Part shown: positions 9,803 through 17,848 of the stretch, piece by piece | Numbering within the stretch: position 1 is the stretch's first letter | Layout of the letters: every line of letters starts with the position of its first letter | Origin: Prevotella sp. UBA2444 | GTDB lineage: Bacteria; Bacteroidota; Bacteroidia; Bacteroidales; Bacteroidaceae | Length of the DNA stretch: 64,000 bases | Assembly (NCBI GenBank): GCA_002342665.1 | Contig: DDQK01000035.1 | Coordinates: 67,087 to 131,086, forward strand | Direction of reading: 5' to 3' | Translations under genes and position numbers: made by a program | Notes under the pieces: generated by a model | The model's input: only the letters and a program-made list of their open reading frames with translations | What the model was told of the DNA's origin: nothing | The model's database searches: none

Positions 9803-10021
9803 CTTTCTACTTTTTTATAAATGTTATACTTCAGTTGTTTCGTTCCAAAGAACACTTTTTTGACGCTGATGACCTCGTGAAGTTTAAACGCTCCGGGGCT
9901 ATTTTCAGTTAACAGGCTGATTTTTTCAGCGAATAGGCCGTTTGTCGCGTACGTTTATGCCTAAAAAAAGAAGCCCTGCTGCAGGAAGGAGCAACAGGGC
10001 TTTCGCTATAGCTGTGTAGGA
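9803..10021. other. Intergenic region: pgk terminator only
   Basis: 219 bp between pgk and the DUF4890-like gene. It contains the pgk terminator at its right end. I see no convincing TAnnTTTG box for the DUF4890 gene and no RNA gene. Confidence 0.6.
9972..10001 (-). terminator. Intrinsic terminator of pgk
   Basis: Stem of about 11 bp (AGCCCTGCTGC pairing with GCAACAGGGCT, one mismatch), loop of about 8 nt, followed on the minus strand by a run of seven T. It is 20 nt downstream of the pgk stop. Confidence 0.8.
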
Positions 10022-11293
10022 TTATTCACCTTTGATGGCAGCCACACCGGGAAGTACCTTACCCTCGATAGCCTCGAGCAGGGCACCGCCACCAGTAGAG
10101 ATGTAGCTCACCTTGTCGGCCAGACCGAACTTGTTGACGCAAGCCACGGAGTCGCCACCGCCGATCAGGGAGAAGGCACCCTCGGCTGTTGCTTCAGCGA
10201 TAGCCTCGCCGATAGCACGGCTACCAGCAGTGAAGTCGTCGCACTCGAAGACACCGGCAGGACCGTTCCAGAGAATGGTCTTGGCACCCTTGATGGCATT
10301 GCGGAAATCCTGCTGAGAAGCGGGACCAGCGTCGACACCCTCGAAACCAGCGGGCACCTTGTTGGCCGGGCAGGTGATAATCTCAGAACCGGGCTTCACG
10401 GTCATCGTACCGAAGTCGAGACCATTGGTAGCCGTACAGTCGCTGCCGAGCACGAGCTCTACACCGTTCTTCTTGGCGAGTTCCTCTACGCCGAGAGCTA
10501 CGTCAAGCTTGTCGAGTTCTACGATAGAGTTTCCGATCTCACCACCGTGAGCCTTGGCGAAGGTGTAGGTCATACCACCGCAGAGGATGAGCTTGTCAAC
10601 CTTACCAAGCAGATTCTCAATGATACCGATCTTAGAGCTGACCTTCGAACCACCCATGATGGCTACGAACGGACGCTTGATGTTCGAGAGCACGTTGTCG
10701 ACAGCCTGTACCTCCTTCTCCATCAGAAGGCCGAGCATCTTGTTGTCGGCATCGAAGTAGTCGGCGATAACAGCCGTAGAGGCGTGCTTGCGGTGAGCGG
10801 TACCGAAGGCATCCATCACGTAGCAGTCAGCATAGCTGGCCAGAGTCTTGGCGAACTCCTTCTGGCTGGCCTTCATAGCTTTCTTGGCCTCGTCATATTC
10901 GGGAGTACCCTTCTCTACACCCACGGGCTTGCCTTCCTCTTCGGGATAGTAGCGCAGGTTCTCCAGCAGCAGGGCCTCACCCATCTTCAGAGCCTTGGCA
11001 GCGTCGGCAGCCTTGGCGCAGTCGGGAGCGAATGCTACGGGAACGCCCAGAGCCTTCTCTACGGCCTCGCGGATCTGACCCAGAGAGAGTTTCGGGTTCA
11101 CCTTTCCTTTGGGCTTGCCCATGTGCGACATGATGATAGTGGCACCACCATCAGCCAGAATCTTCTTCAGTGTGGGCAGGGCACCGCGGATGCGGGTGTC
11201 GTCTGTAATCTTACCATTCTCATCAAGGGGTACGTTGAAGTCTACACGTACGATTGCCTTCTTACCGGCAAAGTTAAATTCGTTGATTGTCAT
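10022..11293 (-). CDS. pgk: Phosphoglycerate kinase
   Basis: 423 residues, normal length plus a short insertion common in Bacteroidetes. Starts with the N-domain signature [11 protein letters not shown] and the substrate-binding stretch SHMGKPKG; the C-domain has the nucleotide-binding GGGDSVA and STGGGA segments. It transfers phosphate from 1,3-bisphosphoglycerate to ADP in glycolysis. It lies 43 nt downstream of the small membrane protein gene and is probably the last gene of the minus-strand run that also contains tpiA. Confidence 0.98.
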   Translation of the reverse strand: MTINEFNFAGKKAIVRVDFNVPLDENGKITDDTRIRGALPTLKKILADGGATIIMSHMGKPKGKVNPKLSLGQIREAVEKALGVPVAFAPDCAKAADAAKALKMGEALLLENLRYYPEEEGKPVGVEKGTPEYDEAKKAMKASQKEFAKTLASYADCYVMDAFGTAHRKHASTAVIADYFDADNKMLGLLMEKEVQAVDNVLSNIKRPFVAIMGGSKVSSKIGIIENLLGKVDKLILCGGMTYTFAKAHGGEIGNSIVELDKLDVALGVEELAKKNGVELVLGSDCTATNGLDFGTMTVKPGSEIITCPANKVPAGFEGVDAGPASQQDFRNAIKGAKTILWNGPAGVFECDDFTAGSRAIGEAIAEATAEGAFSLIGGGDSVACVNKFGLADKVSYISTGGGALLEAIEGKVLPGVAAIKGE

Positions 11294-11336
11294 AATTGTA
11301 TTATATTATAATGTGAGTAAATAATTAGTCTGCTGT

Positions 11337-11912
11337 CTATTGATCAGGATCGCCCTGATAGTGGTATGGCTTGATGTTGGGGTTGGTACCCATGTCGTGG
11401 GTGTCGATGACGGTGCTGCGGATAATGCCATCATTGTATTTCTTCTGCATAGGACCGACGTTGAGCAGTAGGTCTTCGTAGGTGACGGTGGGGTAGACGA
11501 CACCAAACATGCCCCAGCCCACGCGCACGCCTTCGGGATGGATATTATTGAAGATGTAGGCGGTACGGAACCAAGAGTGGTTGTAAATCTCCATGCGGTT
11601 GTTCTTGTTGAGCGATATGCGCAGGTCTTTATTCACCTGTGCCGTGTCTACTTTGCTGAAGACATTGCTCATGTTATTCACATGGTCATCAATCTTGTCG
11701 CCCCGGATGCTGTCGTTGGCATCGATGCACTGCAGTATGTTGTCTACCATTTCCATTTCCATCTCATCATTGGTGGGTTTGGTCATCACGCCGAGAATGA
11801 AGAGAATGCCGAGTACGGCAGCCAGGATGACGAGTTTGCCCAGGCAACTGTGGTAGAAAGCCTCGGCTGCTGTCTCTTGTTTTTTGTAACTGCCATTATT
11901 TGTCTGATCCAT
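11337..11912 (-). CDS. Single-pass membrane protein of unknown function
   Basis: 191 residues. A short polar N-terminus is followed by one transmembrane helix at about 27-44 (LVILAAVLGILFILGVM), then a soluble domain rich in Asp/Asn and aromatic residues. No cysteine pair, catalytic motif or known family is recognised. It is 10 nt downstream of folE and 43 nt upstream of pgk, inside a run of metabolic genes, so it is likely co-transcribed. Confidence 0.8.
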   Translation of the reverse strand: MDQTNNGSYKKQETAAEAFYHSCLGKLVILAAVLGILFILGVMTKPTNDEMEMEMVDNILQCIDANDSIRGDKIDDHVNNMSNVFSKVDTAQVNKDLRISLNKNNRMEIYNHSWFRTAYIFNNIHPEGVRVGWGMFGVVYPTVTYEDLLLNVGPMQKKYNDGIIRSTVIDTHDMGTNPNIKPYHYQGDPDQ

Positions 11913-11922
11913 AAAGTTTAAG

Positions 11923-12510
11923 TTAAATTTTGTTGTTGTGAATTAAGTTCATGAATTCCTGCCGTGTCTTGGCCTGATTGAAGGCACCGCAGAAGTCGCT
12001 TGTAGTAGTGATGGAGTTTTGTTTCTCCACGCCGCGCATCTGCATGCACATGTGCCGTGCCTCAACAACGACCATGACGCCTAGTGGATGAAGTGTCTGC
12101 TCAATGCACTCTTTGATCTGGAGGGTCAGGCGCTCTTGTACCTGTAGCCGATGGGCAAAAATGTCGACTACACGGGCAATCTTCGAGAGACCTGTGATGT
12201 AGCCGTTGGGGATGTAGGCCACATGGGCTTTGCCGTAGAAAGGCAGCATGTGATGCTCGCAGAGCGAGAAGAAGTCGATATCCTTCACGATGACCATCTG
12301 CGAGTAGTCCTCTTTGAAGAGGGCACCGCGCAGCACCTCGTGGGCGTCTTCGGTATATCCTTGGGTGAGAAACTGCATGGCCTTTGCCACGCGCATGGGG
12401 GTCTTCTGGAGTCCCTCGCGCTCAGGGTTTTCACCTAGCAGTCCGAGCACCTGTCGGTAGTATCCTGCCAGTTCGTCGAGTCCTTCTCTGTATTCTATCT
12501 CTAATTTCAT
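11923..12510 (-). CDS. folE: GTP cyclohydrolase I
   Basis: 195 residues. It converts GTP to 7,8-dihydroneopterin triphosphate, the first step of folate synthesis. Zn2+ ligands are visible as C84 and H87 (in CEHHMLPF) and C155; the [15 protein letters not shown] and QVQERLT signatures are intact. It is 27 nt downstream of the SPOR protein gene and upstream of the small membrane protein. folK is also in this window (34,875) but in a separate operon. Confidence 0.97.
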   Translation of the reverse strand: MKLEIEYREGLDELAGYYRQVLGLLGENPEREGLQKTPMRVAKAMQFLTQGYTEDAHEVLRGALFKEDYSQMVIVKDIDFFSLCEHHMLPFYGKAHVAYIPNGYITGLSKIARVVDIFAHRLQVQERLTLQIKECIEQTLHPLGVMVVVEARHMCMQMRGVEKQNSITTTSDFCGAFNQAKTRQEFMNLIHNNKI

Positions 12511-12537
12511 GGGCCTTTGTCAGTTGTTTTTGGGCGT

Positions 12538-13194
12538 TTAGGGGGTATCGGTGGTTGGGGGCAGATAGCTCACAGTAATCTTGCCCTTGACGATGATGGC
12601 GGATTTATACCCCAGCTTCTTGACAGCATTGAGTATTTGGTGTGCCTCCTCGTAAGTGCGGTAGTTGCCCATTCGGCAAATCCAGCGTGGCGAATAGAAA
12701 TGCACATAGACAGGCTCTCCGGGGAAGAGGGTGTTAATCTCCCTGCCTGTCTTCTCTGCCTTGCGACGGGCATCGCGGGAGTTGCCTCCTGCATAAACCT
12801 GCACTCTGTAGCCATTAATCTTGTAGCCACCCTTCATTACCTTTTTCCGGGTATCTTCCACGTAAGTCGTGTCGGGTGTGGACATCTGTTGCTCCACGGC
12901 CAGTTGACGCTTCTCCTCGGCTGGGGCCTGTTGAGCCTTTGGCTCCTGCTTGTCGTCTTTCTGTACCAGCGGTTTCTGTGTGTTCTGTCCTCCGGACTTC
13001 GATACCGTCTGCTGCTGGGCGGGGGCGACTGTCGACGGGCCGTCTACAAGGTCAGTGATGGCCTTGTCCTGCGTCACGGTAACCTTTCCCTCTCCCGACT
13101 TGCTCTGTTGGAGGCGCTGTGTAAACGACGACTGTGCGCTGGCTGCCATGAAGCAGCCAGCACATAGTGTCATCATGATGAGTAGTCGTCTCAC
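12538..13194 (-). CDS. SPOR-domain cell-envelope protein
   Basis: 218 residues from a GTG at 13192-13194, 5 nt after the tpiA stop; this start gives a clean signal peptide (RRLLIMMTLCAGCFMAASAQ). A TTG at 13212 overlapping tpiA would add six residues and is less likely. The central region is low-complexity, Gln/Lys/Pro-rich. The C-terminal SPOR-type domain (about 140-215, GYRVQVYAGGNSRDARRKAE and GNYRTYEEAHQIL) binds denuded peptidoglycan in known members, often at division sites. It lies between tpiA and folE in the operon. Confidence 0.85.
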   Translation of the reverse strand: MRRLLIMMTLCAGCFMAASAQSSFTQRLQQSKSGEGKVTVTQDKAITDLVDGPSTVAPAQQQTVSKSGGQNTQKPLVQKDDKQEPKAQQAPAEEKRQLAVEQQMSTPDTTYVEDTRKKVMKGGYKINGYRVQVYAGGNSRDARRKAEKTGREINTLFPGEPVYVHFYSPRWICRMGNYRTYEEAHQILNAVKKLGYKSAIIVKGKITVSYLPPTTDTP

Positions 13195-13199
13195 GGTCT

Positions 13200-13961
13200 T
13201 TACTTCTTCCAAGCGTCGATGATACCCTTGAAGTCAGCGCATTTGAGTGAAGCTCCACCGATGAGTCCGCCGTCGATGTCGGGCTTGGCAAAGAGTTCAG
13301 GGGCATTGCTGGCCTTGCAGCTGCCGCCATAGAGGATAGTCGTGTCGTCGGCGACGGCCTGACCGTACTTCTCTGCAATAATGCTACGGATATAGGCATG
13401 AATCTCCTCAGCCTGCTCAGCAGTAGCGGTCTTGCCAGTACCGATGGCCCAGATGGGCTCGTAGGCGATGACGATCTTGCGGAAGTCCTCCTCTGAGAGG
13501 TTGAATACTGAGCCCTCGAGTTCGGCCTTCACCACTTCGTTCTGCTTGCCGGCCTCACGCTCCTCAAGGCTCTCGCCGATGCAGAAGATCACCTTCAAGT
13601 CGTTCTTCTGAGCCAGCAGCACCTTCTCTTTCAGGATCTCGGGAGTCTCCTTATAATACTCACGGCGCTCTGAGTGGCCCAGGATGACGTACTGTGCACC
13701 TGTCGACTTGACCATCTCGGCACTTACTTCACCGGTGAAGGCACCCTTCTCCTTGTCAGCGCAGTTCTCGGCACCCAGACCGATGATGTCCTGGTCGAGG
13801 AACTGGGCGATAGATGCCAAGTGGATGAATGGGGTGCAGATGACAACGCCGCAGTTGGGCTTGTCAGCCTTGAGTGTCTCGTTGAGCTCCTTTGCCAGAG
13901 CGATACCATCCTGGAGATTCATGTTCATCTTCCAGTTACCTGCTACAATTTTCTTTCTCAT
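13200..13961 (-). CDS. tpiA: Triosephosphate isomerase
   Basis: 253 residues, normal length. Motifs: NWKMN near the N-terminus (catalytic Lys), ILGHSERR (catalytic His) and [15 protein letters not shown] (catalytic Glu and flexible loop), then YGGS phosphate binding. It interconverts dihydroxyacetone phosphate and glyceraldehyde 3-phosphate. In the same minus-strand run as pgk, 34 nt downstream of the DoxX-like gene. Confidence 0.98.
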   Translation of the reverse strand: MRKKIVAGNWKMNMNLQDGIALAKELNETLKADKPNCGVVICTPFIHLASIAQFLDQDIIGLGAENCADKEKGAFTGEVSAEMVKSTGAQYVILGHSERREYYKETPEILKEKVLLAQKNDLKVIFCIGESLEEREAGKQNEVVKAELEGSVFNLSEEDFRKIVIAYEPIWAIGTGKTATAEQAEEIHAYIRSIIAEKYGQAVADDTTILYGGSCKASNAPELFAKPDIDGGLIGGASLKCADFKGIIDAWKK

Positions 13962-13995
13962 AATGTCTTTTACTTTTAAAATTTAATATTGCAAA

Positions 13996-14010
13996 TTATT
14001 CACTATTCAC
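13996..14010. repeat. 7-bp repeat TTCACTA at the 3' end of the DoxX-like gene
   Basis: Two copies of the TTCACTA/TAGTGAA unit. On the coding strand they spell GTGAATAGTGAATAA and supply the stop codon. Confidence 0.8.
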
Positions 14011-15267
14011 TTTTTTCCTCCTCACCCATTGAGTCCACGCCCACAAGCGGTCTGCGATGGTCAGGGCCATCAGTGGGAGTACGAACCATACGAGCAGCTT
14101 GGCTATCTTGCCTGGTACGCTGTCTTCTGGCATCTTGCCCAGTTCACTCTCTTCCAGCTTCTTGCTGAGCTGTGCCTCATCGGGTAGCGCGTTATGGCTC
14201 CACTTGCGGATGATGGTGCCTTGCTTCAGGAGTAACAATCCTGGATTGCTGCGGATGACAGTCTTGAGCGTCGTCTCGTCAGCCTGATAAAAGGGGTATT
14301 CTGCCCCTGTTATGTCTTGCCAGCGACTGATGGCACGCTTGGTACTGGCCGTCAGACAGCCAAAGTCGTAGCCGTTCTCCTGACAGTATTCGTACAACTG
14401 GTTGATAAGGCCGAATTGGGAGTCGTCGGCCTGTTCCAGATGCGGCGATATGAGCAGGAAGGTGTATCCTGCCTTGCTGAGTATGGTGTCGGTGATGTCG
14501 TCGCCCTCTTCCGTCAGGATTGAGAAGTCGTGTATCGGCGGCACGTAGCCCTCGGCAGTCTGCACAGTCCTGGAGTCTACGAACGTCCAGGTGGAATCGG
14601 GATAGTTCTCTGCAGTGAACTCCCTCTGCTGCCCGTCCTTCTCGAGTATGAAGGTAGTCTCAAACTGCGGCTGTTGTGCCCCTTCGGGAATGGTCATCCC
14701 CTCCTTGATATTGGCTCCCACGTGATAGGGGCGGAAGTCGAACATCGGTAGGTTGTAGAGGCAATACCCCTCAATGAAGAGAATGAATAGCACGGAATAG
14801 TTGAATACGATCCACTGGTTGTTCCTGCCAATCATCCGCATCATGTCGAGTGGTTTCCAGCTGACGATGGCTGCCGCTGCAAGCAGTGCCACGTTTTTCC
14901 AGAAAGTCTGCCAGTTGCTCAGCACCAGTGCGTCGCCGAAGCATCCGCAGTCGCTGATAGGATTGGCCAACGCGAGCCACAGCGTGAGCAGCGTCATCAC
15001 TATCATGATGGCCAGCGTGAATCGTGTAACCAGCCGTCGGCGTATGGCGAAGAGCAGACAGATGCCCAACACGAATTCTACCGCCGACTGCAGCACCGAT
15101 GCCGACAGCGTCACGAAGTCGGGCACCATAGCTCCCAGGTGCATTGCTTCGAGATAGTCGTTGATCTTGTACTGCGTGCCCAACGGGTCTACGGCCTTGA
15201 CGAATCCCGAGAGGATGAAGACCACAGCCAGCAGGAAACGGGCGATATTTACTACGACCTTTCTCAC
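13996..15267 (-). CDS. BT_3928-like DoxX/MauE-type membrane protein
   Basis: 423 residues. Four N-terminal membrane helices (about 7-150) with the DoxX/MauE-like start FLLAVVFILSGFVKAVDPLG and a conserved GCFGDALVL cysteine region; one more helix near 155-175, a periplasmic thioredoxin-like domain (about 240-375), and a final C-terminal helix (about 390-412). It probably takes part in membrane redox chemistry. The last codons (VNSE and stop) are written by a TTCACTA-type heptamer repeat on the plus strand. It overlaps the DUF1599 gene end by 4 nt. Confidence 0.8.
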   Translation of the reverse strand: MRKVVVNIARFLLAVVFILSGFVKAVDPLGTQYKINDYLEAMHLGAMVPDFVTLSASVLQSAVEFVLGICLLFAIRRRLVTRFTLAIMIVMTLLTLWLALANPISDCGCFGDALVLSNWQTFWKNVALLAAAAIVSWKPLDMMRMIGRNNQWIVFNYSVLFILFIEGYCLYNLPMFDFRPYHVGANIKEGMTIPEGAQQPQFETTFILEKDGQQREFTAENYPDSTWTFVDSRTVQTAEGYVPPIHDFSILTEEGDDITDTILSKAGYTFLLISPHLEQADDSQFGLINQLYEYCQENGYDFGCLTASTKRAISRWQDITGAEYPFYQADETTLKTVIRSNPGLLLLKQGTIIRKWSHNALPDEAQLSKKLEESELGKMPEDSVPGKIAKLLVWFVLPLMALTIADRLWAWTQWVRRKKVNSE

Positions 15268-15812
15268 TCAGTCAGTTTTATTACTCCAAAGACCGCGTAG
15301 TTGATGATATCCATATAGTTGGCGTCGATACCCTCTGAGACGAGTGTCTCGCCCTCCAGGTTCTCGATCTCCTTGATACGTTCAATCTTCGTCAGGATAA
15401 AGTCTGTGTACGAGCTGACGCGCATCCCTCGCCAGGCCTCGTCGTAGTCGTGATTCTTGCGTTTCATCAGTTCCAGTGCCTCGCGGGCGTACTGGTCGTA
15501 GAGCGCCATTGCCTCCTTGTTGCTGATGTCCACAGTGTCGGCAAACCCCTTGTTCAGTTGGATGAGCCCCACGATGCCGTAGTTGATCAGGGCGATGAAT
15601 TCGGGCCTGATGCCTTCGCCCACCATACTCTCTTTCTTGATCTCCAGCGAGCGGATGCGCTTGGCCTTGATGAAGAGCTGGTCGGTAAGAGCCGATGGAC
15701 GCAGGATGCGCCACGAGGCTTTGTAGTCGTGGAGTTTTTTCTCAAACAGGGCGCGGCATTCTCCCATCGCCTGCTCAAACTGGGTGTTTGTCTGTTCAAA
15801 CTTATCCGTCAT
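15264..15812 (-). CDS. DUF1599 domain protein
   Basis: 182 residues from ATG at 15810-15812, which overlaps the upstream stop (ATGA). It contains two copies of an alpha-helical motif, seen as the paired segments HDYKASWRILRPSALTD and HDYDEAWRGMRVSSYTD, the DUF1599 (nucleotide modification associated domain) duplication. Members are soluble and of uncertain role. Translationally coupled to the upstream small exported protein and overlapping the DoxX-like gene by 4 nt. Confidence 0.85.
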   Translation of the reverse strand: MTDKFEQTNTQFEQAMGECRALFEKKLHDYKASWRILRPSALTDQLFIKAKRIRSLEIKKESMVGEGIRPEFIALINYGIVGLIQLNKGFADTVDISNKEAMALYDQYAREALELMKRKNHDYDEAWRGMRVSSYTDFILTKIERIKEIENLEGETLVSEGIDANYMDIINYAVFGVIKLTE

Positions 15813-16276
15813 GGTTGTTTTACCTCTTTTTGCTTCTTGTGGATATAGCGTATCTTGCCGCCGAGCACCTCGCATTGGGTGCGCAGCGAGTCACGCTTCA
15901 TCCGTGTACGGGTGAGCATCGTCAGTTCCTCTGGCGTTGCCCTTAGGGCAGCCTTGTCACGGTCCACCTTCTCCTGCTGATAGTTCAGGTCGTGCTGTAC
16001 CAGTTGCAGCAGGCTGTCGGCGATGGCCAGTTCCTCCTGGGCTTTCTTCAGCTCCACGTCCTGATAGAGTTTCAAAGCCTTTCTGCGGGTCTCGATGGCG
16101 TTGGGATACACCTGGCGCAGCGAGTCGATAGTTCGCAGAGCCTCGTCGTAGGCGCCGCGCTCATAATTGGTGTTGGCCTCCTCGAGCAGTGACTCGGCCT
16201 GAATCTGGCTGTTGTCATTCTTACAGTCAGTGAGCAACAGCGTGGTAGCCGTCAGCAGCAAAACGATTCTCTTCAT
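15809..16276 (-). CDS. Small exported coiled-coil protein, possible lipoprotein
   Basis: 155 residues. The N-terminus (MKRIVLLLTATTLLLTDCKN) resembles a lipoprotein signal, but the residue before Cys is Asp, unusual for signal peptidase II, so lipidation is uncertain. The rest is highly charged and helical, with a TPR-like pair near 30-60 and a long coiled coil (about 70-150). Function unknown. First gene of the operon leading to DUF1599, the DoxX-like protein, tpiA and folE; its promoter is at 16303-16310. Confidence 0.75.
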   Translation of the reverse strand: MKRIVLLLTATTLLLTDCKNDNSQIQAESLLEEANTNYERGAYDEALRTIDSLRQVYPNAIETRRKALKLYQDVELKKAQEELAIADSLLQLVQHDLNYQQEKVDRDKAALRATPEELTMLTRTRMKRDSLRTQCEVLGGKIRYIHKKQKEVKQP

Positions 16277-16302
16277 CGTACCTTTTTTATTTAATTCGGG
16301 TG

Positions 16303-16310
16303 CAAAGTTA
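16303..16310 (-). promoter_or_regulatory. -7 box (TAACTTTG) for the tpiA-folE-pgk operon
   Basis: TAACTTTG on the minus strand, 27 nt upstream of the first ATG of the run; matches TAnnTTTG. Confidence 0.65.
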
Positions 16311-16353
16311 CAAAAATAGTGAGATATATAAAAGGAAATTCCGATTTTTTGTT

Positions 16354-16361
16354 TAATTTTG
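16354..16361 (+). promoter_or_regulatory. -7 box (TAATTTTG) for the CCA-adding enzyme
   Basis: TAATTTTG 24 nt upstream of the ATG at 16385; divergent from the promoter at 16303. Confidence 0.6.
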
Positions 16362-16384
16362 CACCCAAAAATCAGAAAAAGTAT

Positions 16385-17827
16385 ATGAAACTCTATAGCG
16401 ACGATGAGTTAGCAGAGATATTAGACCAGGAGATTTTCCATCAGATCAGTCAGGCAGCCGACCATCTTGGCGTGGAATGCTATGTAGTGGGAGGCTATGT
16501 GCGCGACATTTTCCTCGAGCGTCCGTCCAACGATATCGATGTGGTAGTAGTTGGCAGCGGTATCAGTGTGGCTGAGGAACTCAAGCGCATGCTTGGCCGC
16601 AAGGCTCATCTGAGTGTGTTCAAGAACTTCGGCACGGCACAGGTGAAGTTCCGCCAGAAAGGTGTGGAACACGAGGTGGAGTTCGTCGGAGCCCGTCGCG
16701 AGAGTTACAGCCACGACTCGCGCAAGCCCATTGTGGAGGATGGTACGCTGGAGGATGACCAGAACCGGCGCGACTTCACCATCAATGCCATGGCCATCTG
16801 TCTGAATTGCGAACGCTTCGGTGAACTGGTGGACCCCTTCAACGGTCTGGCCGATCTGGAGGATGGTATCATCGCTACGCCACTCGACCCCGAAATCACG
16901 TTCTCCGACGACCCGCTGCGCATGATGCGTTGCATCCGGTTTGCCACCCAGCTTAATTTCATGATCGAAGACGAAACCTTCGAGGCCCTCGAGCGCATGG
17001 CCGACCGTATCAAGATTGTCAGCGGAGAACGCATCAAGGACGAACTCAACAAGATCATCCTCGCAGTGCATCCCAGTATCGGCTTCGAGCTGCTGCAGCG
17101 CTCCGGATTGTTGCAGATCATCCTGCCCGAACTCGCTGCCCTCGACATCGTGGAACAGAAGAACGGACGGGCACATAAGAACAACTTCTATCACACACTT
17201 GAGGTGCTGGAGAATGTATGTAAAAACGATGACTCTTCACTCTACCTCCGCTGGGCCGCCCTGCTCCACGATGTGGGAAAGCCCCGCTCCAAGCGCTGGG
17301 ATCCCGCTGTCGGCTGGACCTTCCACAACCACAATGCCATCGGTGCAAAGATGGTTCCGCAAATCTTCCGACGCTTGTCGCTGCCGATGGACATGAAGAT
17401 GAAGTATGTGCAGAAACTCGTAGATCTGCACATGCGCCCCATCGCCATCGCCGATGACATCGTGACCGACTCTGCCGTGCGCCGGCTGCTCAACGATGCT
17501 GGTGACGACATCGACGACCTCATGACACTCTGTGAGGCTGATATCACCTCAAAGAACGAGGTGCGGAAGAAGATATTTCTCGAGAACTTCCGCATGGTGC
17601 GCGAAAAACTGGCCGACCTGAAGGAGAAGGACTACAAACGGCTGCTGCAGCCTGTCATTGATGGCAACGAGATTATGGAGCTGTTCCACCTAAAACCCAG
17701 TCGCGAGGTGGGCACCCTGAAGCAGTGCCTGAAGGACGCTGTACTGGATAATCGGGTAGCCAACGAGCGCGAGCCCCTCATGGCGCTGCTGATGGAGAAG
17801 GCGAGAGAAATGAAACTGGTTCAGTGA
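16385..17827 (+). CDS. CCA tRNA nucleotidyltransferase / poly(A) polymerase family with HD domain
   Basis: 480 residues from ATG at 16385; the in-frame ATG further upstream at 16319 precedes the -7 box and is rejected. N-terminal class II nucleotidyltransferase: GGYVRD at 36-41 and metal-binding D50 and D52 in NDIDVVVVG. Then a tRNA-binding domain and an HD phosphohydrolase domain (LLHDVGKP near 293). It adds or repairs the 3' CCA of tRNA. Together with GH89 and NagX it forms a plus-strand run, though the function is unrelated. Confidence 0.93.
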   Translation: MKLYSDDELAEILDQEIFHQISQAADHLGVECYVVGGYVRDIFLERPSNDIDVVVVGSGISVAEELKRMLGRKAHLSVFKNFGTAQVKFRQKGVEHEVEFVGARRESYSHDSRKPIVEDGTLEDDQNRRDFTINAMAICLNCERFGELVDPFNGLADLEDGIIATPLDPEITFSDDPLRMMRCIRFATQLNFMIEDETFEALERMADRIKIVSGERIKDELNKIILAVHPSIGFELLQRSGLLQIILPELAALDIVEQKNGRAHKNNFYHTLEVLENVCKNDDSSLYLRWAALLHDVGKPRSKRWDPAVGWTFHNHNAIGAKMVPQIFRRLSLPMDMKMKYVQKLVDLHMRPIAIADDIVTDSAVRRLLNDAGDDIDDLMTLCEADITSKNEVRKKIFLENFRMVREKLADLKEKDYKRLLQPVIDGNEIMELFHLKPSREVGTLKQCLKDAVLDNRVANEREPLMALLMEKAREMKLVQ

Positions 17828-17848
17828 CAACAAATAAGGTAAATCAAT

